Shown: one piece after another, positions 13,723-18,447 of the stretch
How the letters are laid out: each line of letters starts with the position of its first letter
Position numbering within the stretch: the stretch's first letter is position 1
From: Bacteroidales bacterium UBA1458
GTDB lineage: Bacteria; Bacteroidota; Bacteroidia; Bacteroidales; VadinHA17
Assembly (NCBI GenBank): GCA_002325785.1
Contig: DCSU01000061.1
Coordinates: forward strand, 1-18,447
DNA length: 18,447 nucleotides
Direction of reading: 5' to 3'
Program-made: the position numbers and the translations under genes
The notes under the pieces: generated by a model
The model's input: the letters and a program-made list of their open reading frames with translations, nothing else
Databases searched by the model: none
What the model was told of the DNA's origin: nothing

Positions 13723-14424
13723 ATGGAAATAGCCGCAAGCATTAAAGGAGCGAGCAAGGAGTACCGGACTGGTGATAGTGTGATTACGGCACTAGAACCA
13801 ACAACCTTTGATTTCATGAAAAATGAGCTTACGCTTATTATAGGTCCCTCCGGGTCAGGCAAGACTACTTTGTTGTCACTTCTTGGGTGTGTTGTTTTCC
13901 CGACCACCGGAGAAATAATTATCAATAATATTCCCGTAAAAAGTTTAAGCGAGGCGGAGCTTGCGAAAGTACGGCTGAAGCATATCGGATTTGTATTCCA
14001 GAATTTCAACCTGATTGCCCCGCTGAATGCTCTTGAGAACGTCATGCAACCTCTCAGGCTGGCAGGTTTAGGTACAAGGGAAGCAAAGCAGAAGGCAGAG
14101 GATGCATTGAAGAAGGTAGGCATGCAGGATCGCATGAAAAGCCTGCCGAAAAACCTTAGCGGAGGGCAACAGCAGAGAGTGGCAATAGCCCGTGCACTTG
14201 TCACTGAACCTTCGGTAATGCTATGTGATGAGCCAACTGCATCGCTTGACATCAAAAGCACAGCCATTGTAATGGAAGAGCTTAGAATGTTGTCATCTTC
14301 CGGAAAGTCGGTAATTGTTGTTACCCACGACCTCCGCCTCAGGAAATTTGCTGACAGGATAATCTATGTCAACAACGGAGTTGCGTCTGATAAGCCGTCA
14401 GATGAAGATTTAATTCATGAATAA
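13723..14424 (+). CDS. ABC exporter ATP-binding subunit (MacB/LolD/DevA-type)
   Basis: 233 residues with every ATPase motif: Walker A 'GPSGSGKTT' (41-49), Q-loop Gln93 ('FVFQNFNLI'), signature 'LSGGQ' (145-149), Walker B 'VMLCDE' (165-170), D-loop 'SLD' (174-176) and switch His202 ('VVTHD'). Length and motif spacing fit the MacB/LolD/DevA subfamily, whose ATPases power FtsX-fold permeases that drive tripartite export rather than import. It is first in a four-gene operon (ATPase, adaptor, permease, outer-membrane channel) with spacings of 23, -4 and 20 bp. It diverges from the MarR-type gene, which is the likely regulator. No strong -7 box is seen before it. Substrate unknown: drug, dye, peptide or lipid are all possible. 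Confidence 0.93.
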   Translation: MEIAASIKGASKEYRTGDSVITALEPTTFDFMKNELTLIIGPSGSGKTTLLSLLGCVVFPTTGEIIINNIPVKSLSEAELAKVRLKHIGFVFQNFNLIAPLNALENVMQPLRLAGLGTREAKQKAEDALKKVGMQDRMKSLPKNLSGGQQQRVAIARALVTEPSVMLCDEPTASLDIKSTAIVMEELRMLSSSGKSVIVVTHDLRLRKFADRIIYVNNGVASDKPSDEDLIHE

Positions 14425-14447
14425 ATTACAAAACAGATATTAAAGCT

Positions 14448-15419
14448 ATGAAAATCAGAGAAATAAGGAATACGGTCTTGATGGTACCCATATTGTTTCT
14501 TGCAGGCTGCAGCGGCAACAGTGAATCAGGCGAGAAGGGGCCGGATAATTCTTCTGTAAATACTTCAATTGTCGAGGTATTGCAGGTAGTAGGCGTTGGA
14601 AAAGTTGAGCCGGAAACAGAGATCGTCAGTCTGGCGGCTGTCACGGGGGGAGTTGTGAGGAAGCTGCATCATAACGAAGGCGACACTATTAAGAAGGGTG
14701 AAATCATTGTGCAACTAGATGACGAGCTTGAGGTTATTACAGTTGCCAGGTACAGGAGTCAGTTTATGTCTCAGAAATCGCAGAAAGAAGTGGATGTAAT
14801 GAACCTGAAAGATTCTGAAATCAGGCTGGCAAATAAGGAACGACTCCTTAAGTCGGTGACCGGACTTGTGGACAAGGGTGCAGAAACGAAGCAGACCCTT
14901 GATGACCTTGAGACTGACGTTGCGGTTCTCCGGCTGACGGTTGACCGTAACAGGGCAATGGTAACCCTCGCAGAGAGCCGGCTTCAGGAGATGGCCGAGC
15001 AGATGAGGTTTGCAGAAGCCGAATCAGGGAGAAAGACACTCAGATCTCCTTATGATGGCGTTCTCCTGGATATACATGTTAACGAAGGCCAGGCGCTGAG
15101 CCAGTTTGAACCCTATGCGGAAGTTGCCCCTTCGGGCGCCATGACAGTAAGGACTGAGGTTGATGAGCTTTTTGCCGACAGGCTTACAAACGGGCTTGAT
15201 GCAGAGATAAGATTTATCGGTAGTGATTCCGTATTAACGACAGGGAAGGTCATCTTTGTGTCACCTTATCTCAAGAAAAAATCACTTTTTTCAGGCAAGG
15301 TAAGCGAGCAGGAGGACAGGCTTGTCCGGGAGGTCAGGATTAAAATTGAGGAGAGTGCCAGCCTTATTCTCAGCTCAAAAGTTGAGGTTGTTATTAAACT
15401 TAACGGAAGGCAGTCATGA
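14448..15419 (+). CDS. HlyD/MacA-type periplasmic adaptor lipoprotein
   Basis: 323 residues. A lipoprotein signal ends in the lipobox LAGC with Cys21, so the adaptor should be lipid-anchored in the membrane. Residues about 50-85 and 195-215 form the split biotinyl-lipoyl-like domain ('GVVRKLHHNEGDTIKKGEIIVQLDD' and 'LRSPYDGVLLDIHVNEGQALSQ'). Residues about 90-190 between them are an alpha-helical hairpin that docks with the TolC channel. Residues about 220-310 are the beta-barrel and membrane-proximal part. It links the ABC permease to the outer-membrane channel encoded at 16579. Its stop overlaps the permease start by four bases (ATGA), which points to translational coupling. A MacA- or DevB-like role is supported by gene order; the exact subfamily is not resolved. 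Confidence 0.9.
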   Translation: MKIREIRNTVLMVPILFLAGCSGNSESGEKGPDNSSVNTSIVEVLQVVGVGKVEPETEIVSLAAVTGGVVRKLHHNEGDTIKKGEIIVQLDDELEVITVARYRSQFMSQKSQKEVDVMNLKDSEIRLANKERLLKSVTGLVDKGAETKQTLDDLETDVAVLRLTVDRNRAMVTLAESRLQEMAEQMRFAEAESGRKTLRSPYDGVLLDIHVNEGQALSQFEPYAEVAPSGAMTVRTEVDELFADRLTNGLDAEIRFIGSDSVLTTGKVIFVSPYLKKKSLFSGKVSEQEDRLVREVRIKIEESASLILSSKVEVVIKLNGRQS

Positions 15420-16558
15420 TAGCTTCGGCATTAAGGTTCATCAGATATGATAAGATCAAGAGCCTTGGGGTGATCATAGGTATTGTCATCAGCATCTTTC
15501 TCATTGGTCAGCAGATAGGTGTTCTCAGATTTCTGACCGGCCTGATGGGAGGACTTGTTGGAAATTCACGACAGGATATTGGACAGATATGGGTTGTGGA
15601 CAACATTACCAGGAATGCAAACGAACTTTCTAAACTCGATGAAAGCCTTGTCAGGGAACTCAGATCAATTGATGGTGTAAAAAACACATATCCAATTGTT
15701 GTATCTGCAGCATCAGTCAAGTTTGCCAACGGAAAACTTTCCCCTGTCCTGATAATAGGCAGTGAAGCACCCATGTTTGTTGCCGGGCCGAGACCTGAAA
15801 AGATTATTGACGGAGATATTCTGTCACTGAATGACGATGAGACATTCTCTGCCGAATACTATGATCAGTCGCAGTTTGATTACCCGATTGAGTCAGGCAC
15901 ACGGGTCGAGATAAACGGGAAGAGTGCGGTAATAAAGGTGCAGACGAAAAATGCGAGGGGTTTTGCAGGTTCGTTTTTTTATACAAATCTTTCCAAGGCC
16001 CGTTACTACACTTCATTTCCGGAATCAAAAGTCAGTACAATAGCTGTAGAAGTCGATCCCGGATATGCAGTTGATGATGTGGTCGAGAATATCAACAATT
16101 CGGTTTACGGAATTAAGGCGTGGAGCGCGGAAAAGTTAAGAAAATCCACAGTCAGCTATATAACCGTATCGTCAAATATAGGTACAAGCATTGGGTCACT
16201 CGTGATTTTTGCCGTTATCAGCGGATTCTTTATAATAGGCCTTACACTCTATTCATCTGCCGTTGACCGTATGAAAGACTATGGAACACTGAAAGCTATT
16301 GGTGCAACAAACTGGTATATCACAAAACTTATCGTCACACAGTCCTTCCTTTTTGCTGTAACAGGATTTGCCATTGCCATGCTGCTGCTTGAGGGCTTCA
16401 GGGCAGGGGTGACAAATTCAGGGCTTGTGATAAAATACTCATTCATAGAGTATGCTGTTCTTTTCCTGGTAACAGTTTTTATCTCTGTCGGCAGTTCTTT
16501 TTTCTTTTCAGTCAGAACGATCAGGAACGTTGAACCAGCTGCGGTTTTTCGCACTTAA
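15416..16558 (+). CDS. ABC exporter permease, FtsX-fold (DevC/MacB-like)
   Basis: 380 residues. One N-terminal helix (about 18-40, 'LGVIIGIVISIFLIGQQIGVL') is followed by a large periplasmic domain of about 210 residues and then three C-terminal helices (about 258-285, 303-325, 340-365) linked by the conserved 'YSSAVDRMKDYGTLKAIGAT' coupling segment and ending '..VRTIRNVEPAAVF'. This four-helix layout is the FtsX/MacB permease fold. The 'LIGQQIG' helix and the lack of a fused ATPase make DevC of the DevBCA exporter a closer match than MacB itself. The permease should dimerise, bind the ATPase encoded at 13723, and drive substrate from the periplasm or membrane through the adaptor into the TolC-type channel. 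Translation is coupled to the adaptor by the ATGA overlap. Confidence 0.88.
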   Translation: MIASALRFIRYDKIKSLGVIIGIVISIFLIGQQIGVLRFLTGLMGGLVGNSRQDIGQIWVVDNITRNANELSKLDESLVRELRSIDGVKNTYPIVVSAASVKFANGKLSPVLIIGSEAPMFVAGPRPEKIIDGDILSLNDDETFSAEYYDQSQFDYPIESGTRVEINGKSAVIKVQTKNARGFAGSFFYTNLSKARYYTSFPESKVSTIAVEVDPGYAVDDVVENINNSVYGIKAWSAEKLRKSTVSYITVSSNIGTSIGSLVIFAVISGFFIIGLTLYSSAVDRMKDYGTLKAIGATNWYITKLIVTQSFLFAVTGFAIAMLLLEGFRAGVTNSGLVIKYSFIEYAVLFLVTVFISVGSSFFFSVRTIRNVEPAAVFRT

Positions 16559-16578
16559 CTCTTAAAGCGGGACAAAAA

Positions 16579-17928
16579 ATGAAGAATTTGAAGGTTTATA
16601 TATCAATTGCTATTTTGGCATCATCATTTAATATGTCAGGTCAGCAGGTCAGCCTGCTGGCATGCATTGATTCTGCACTGGCAAACAAAGCGAATATTCA
16701 GGCAGTAAAAACAGATTTTGAGATTGCCAGGCTTGAAACCTCTGCTGCATGGCAGAGATTCCTGCCTGACCTGTCAATCAATTACAATTACAGGTACAAT
16801 CCCCTGATCCCCGCTCAGATAATACCGGTCGGTCAGTTCAACCCGGTACCTACCGATGAAAAGAGACCGATAAAATTCGGGACTAACTGGCAGCAGACTG
16901 CCGGGGTAAGCATTTATCAGCCGATAATTGATTTTACGATTAACAGCAGGGTGGAGGAGAGCAGGATAAATGAGAAAATTAAGAATTCTGATGTTGAGGA
17001 AGCGGAAAGAGACCTTATAACGGAAGTGCTGAAGAGTTATACAACTATATGGCTCTATAAGGAAAGGCTGCACTCTGCTGCACTGGATACATTAAGGACT
17101 TTTCAGACAAGAGAGCTTATAACGGCAAGAGATGATGAGGGAAAGGCACTTAAAACAGAAATCAACAGGGCAATCATGAACCACAATAACGCCCTTTCTG
17201 ATTATCACGGAGCCCTGGCCTCGCTGGCAGGAGAGAAGATCTATATGGGCTACCTGACAGGGATATCTCTTGATCTGTTATTTGATGGCATTTTTGATTT
17301 TACTCCGTTTTCTGAAAGTATAATGGAAAGGAACATTTCTGAACTCTTGATTGACTCAGCACCATCGGTAAGAAACCTGATGTTCAGGGAGGAGCTTCTC
17401 AGGCAACAACAGAAGTCGGAGAAGGCTGTCAGAATGCCAACTGTGGGCATTGACGGCTATCTCGGTGCCAACCAGTATTCTGACAGTTTTAGTCCTGCTC
17501 TTGCTGAAAGCTGGTATGGGAGCAGTTTTATAGGTCTCAGCGTCAGGCTCAACATCCTTTCAGGAACCGTCAGCAGTAACAGGCTGAAACAACTTAAGCT
17601 TAAATCACAGGGAATCCGGGCAGAGCTTGAAGATGAGATCAGTTATGTGTCAACCAACAACAGCAAGCTTGCTCTTGAAGTCAAAAATATTGACTATCAG
17701 GTTGCTATGGCTAGTGAGAACATCTCACTTTACGAAGAGAATATTAAGCTGGAGCAGGAGAGATACAATGAAGGACAAAAAAACTCTTATGATCTTCTGG
17801 CAGAGGAGATCGAGCTTCGCAAGCAGATTGCAGCCTACAATGAAAAACAGGCGCAGCTTGCATTCAAGAAGATTGAGTTGTTAATTAATTCGGGCAATAT
17901 TTATTCTTTCATTGAAATGCTGAAGTGA
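16579..17928 (+). CDS. TolC-family outer-membrane efflux protein
   Basis: 449 residues with a signal peptide (about 1-22, ending SGQQ). Two repeats of long helices and short beta-strands make the TolC trimer channel. The first half runs 'SLLACIDSALANKANIQAVKTDFEIARLE' into 'RFLPDLSINYNYRYNP', and the second ends 'LYEENIKLEQERYNEGQKNSYDLLAEEIELRKQ'. The 'YNEG..s.ydll.ae.el..a' segment is the conserved outer-membrane-efflux signature. It sits 20 bp after the permease gene, at the end of the operon, and gives the exporter its own dedicated outer-membrane exit. A strong terminator begins 36 bp after its stop. Confidence 0.93.
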   Translation: MKNLKVYISIAILASSFNMSGQQVSLLACIDSALANKANIQAVKTDFEIARLETSAAWQRFLPDLSINYNYRYNPLIPAQIIPVGQFNPVPTDEKRPIKFGTNWQQTAGVSIYQPIIDFTINSRVEESRINEKIKNSDVEEAERDLITEVLKSYTTIWLYKERLHSAALDTLRTFQTRELITARDDEGKALKTEINRAIMNHNNALSDYHGALASLAGEKIYMGYLTGISLDLLFDGIFDFTPFSESIMERNISELLIDSAPSVRNLMFREELLRQQQKSEKAVRMPTVGIDGYLGANQYSDSFSPALAESWYGSSFIGLSVRLNILSGTVSSNRLKQLKLKSQGIRAELEDEISYVSTNNSKLALEVKNIDYQVAMASENISLYEENIKLEQERYNEGQKNSYDLLAEEIELRKQIAAYNEKQAQLAFKKIELLINSGNIYSFIEMLK

Positions 17929-17964
17929 TATGATGTGGCGTATTTTTCAGTATTTAGGTAAAAC

Positions 17965-17998
17965 AAAAAAACCGGCGGATTGATCCGCCGGTTTTTTT
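17965..17998. terminator. Strong bidirectional intrinsic terminator
   Basis: Seven A, then CCGGCGGAT, two bases, ATCCGCCGG and seven T: a fully symmetrical GC-rich hairpin with T runs in both reading directions. It lies between the converging TolC-family gene (stop at 17928) and the minus-strand repetitive gene (stop at 18017), and can end both transcripts. Confidence 0.93.
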
Positions 17999-18016
17999 CT
18001 CAGCCTTTTATATTAC

Positions 18017-18447
18017 TTACTTGCGACCTGCACCGGTACCTTTGACAGTAGCCGGACGGTTTGTCCTGACGCTTTTGGCAGCGCCTTTGTTTTTTGTTGC
18101 AGTCTTAGCCTGCTTCATCGATTTCTGGGCCTCGCCCTGAAGTTTGGCCTGTTCCCTGACCATCTCACCTTTTCCTTCACCAGCCTGTACCTGAGCCTGT
18201 TTGGCTGTTTCGCTGACTGCCTCACCATGATTCTGTGTCCTTGTCTGGGTCTGTGTCATGATCGGGTCACCACTCTGTGTCTGATCCTGGGTCTGTTGTT
18301 TAGTCTGTGTCTTGGTCCTTGTCTGAGTCTTTGTCATGATCGGATCACCGCTCTGTGTTTGATCCTGCACCTTAACCTGCTGCTTTGCCTCGATCCTGAG
18401 TTGCTTCTTGGTTTTTGTCTGGGTCTGGAGGGGTTCTGAGGTCTGGG
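18017..18447 (-). CDS. Q/T/K-rich low-complexity repetitive protein, N-terminus outside window
   Basis: The minus-strand frame is open to the window edge, so the gene's start is missing. A GTG at 18370 is internal to the repeat pattern and not a believable start. The visible 142 residues are rich in Gln, Thr and Lys: an imperfect 'QTQTKTKKQ' lead, two copies of 'DQTQSGDPIMT.TQTRT' 26 residues apart, then a charged helical stretch ('SETAKQAQVQAGEGKGEMVREQAKLQGEAQ') and a basic tail with Arg-Pro-Ala and Gly-rich ends. It is probably disordered. Low-complexity secreted proteins of this kind are common in Bacteroidota, but a signal peptide cannot be checked here. No function can be named. Confidence 0.7.
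   Translation of the reverse strand, partial: QTSEPLQTQTKTKKQLRIEAKQQVKVQDQTQSGDPIMTKTQTRTKTQTKQQTQDQTQSGDPIMTQTQTRTQNHGEAVSETAKQAQVQAGEGKGEMVREQAKLQGEAQKSMKQAKTATKNKGAAKSVRTNRPATVKGTGAGRK
18237..18367 (-). repeat. Two-copy 53-bp direct repeat inside the Q/T-rich gene
   Basis: The copies at 18237-18289 and 18315-18367 are offset by 78 bp (26 codons) and differ at about five positions by eye, mostly third-codon changes. They encode the 'DQTQSGDPIMT.TQTRT' units. The synonymous differences suggest the protein repeat is maintained by selection after duplication. Confidence 0.75.

Noticed and set aside
13668..14267. 199-codon minus-strand open frame opposite the ABC ATPase
   Set aside because: The plus strand carries all ATPase motifs; the antisense product has no recognisable features.
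18237..18367. Possible CRISPR array from the repeated units
   Set aside because: There are only two copies, both in frame within a protein, with the spacing also coding for similar low-complexity sequence.
18227..18439. Leu/Cys-rich 70-codon plus-strand frame opposite the Q/T-rich gene
   Set aside because: Its repetitive composition is what the complement of CAG/ACA-type codons gives; a strong terminator also precedes it in the plus direction.

Overview
The window looks like a chromosomal segment of a Bacteroidota bacterium, probably of the Bacteroidales/Marinilabiliales kind. This rests on an outer-membrane beta-barrel protein with an N-terminal carboxypeptidase-regulatory-like domain, a DUF6263-type secreted protein, weak Shine-Dalgarno sequences, and several -7 promoter boxes of the Bacteroidota form TAnnTTTG (TAGCTTTG before the DUF6263 gene, TACTTTTG before typA). 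Nothing points to a phage, plasmid, insertion sequence, CRISPR array, tRNA or rRNA.

Layout, left to right. Positions 1-150 hold the last 49 codons of an ABC-2 type permease. Positions 163-3497 (minus) hold a two-gene unit: a secreted DUF6263-like protein followed 17 bp later by a 789-residue outer-membrane barrel protein. Positions 3766-4602 (plus) encode a secreted six-bladed propeller of the SMP-30/gluconolactonase type. On the minus strand follow a hemolysin III/PAQR-like membrane protein (4628-5380), a GreA/GreB-family factor with an altered coiled-coil tip (5465-5968), a small lipocalin-like secreted protein (6158-6568), a cytochrome c-PQQ sugar dehydrogenase fusion (6726-8159) and a YeiH-family transporter (8224-9525). 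A secreted protein with nine uninterrupted heptads and a barrel-like C-terminus sits at 9736-10731. After the 3' scar of a short-chain dehydrogenase gene (about 10871-11002) comes typA/bipA (11066-12886).

The right third is a drug- or lipid-export module. A long MarR-type regulator (12928-13605, minus) diverges from a four-gene plus-strand operon: ABC ATPase (13723-14424), lipoprotein HlyD-type adaptor (14448-15419), DevC/MacB-like permease (15416-16558) and TolC-family channel (16579-17928). Together these would form a complete inner-membrane, periplasmic and outer-membrane export path. A strong symmetrical terminator (17965-17998) ends it and also serves the converging last gene, a Q/T/K-rich repetitive protein that runs off the right edge.

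The best leads are regulatory palindromes and gene remnants rather than a clearly new enzymatic system. They are a perfect 7+7 bp palindrome over the expected -33 position of the yeiH promoter, palindromes in the marR/exporter intergenic region, an 18-bp near-palindrome before the heptad-repeat gene, and the heptad-barrel protein and the DUF6263/barrel pair, whose functions are unknown.
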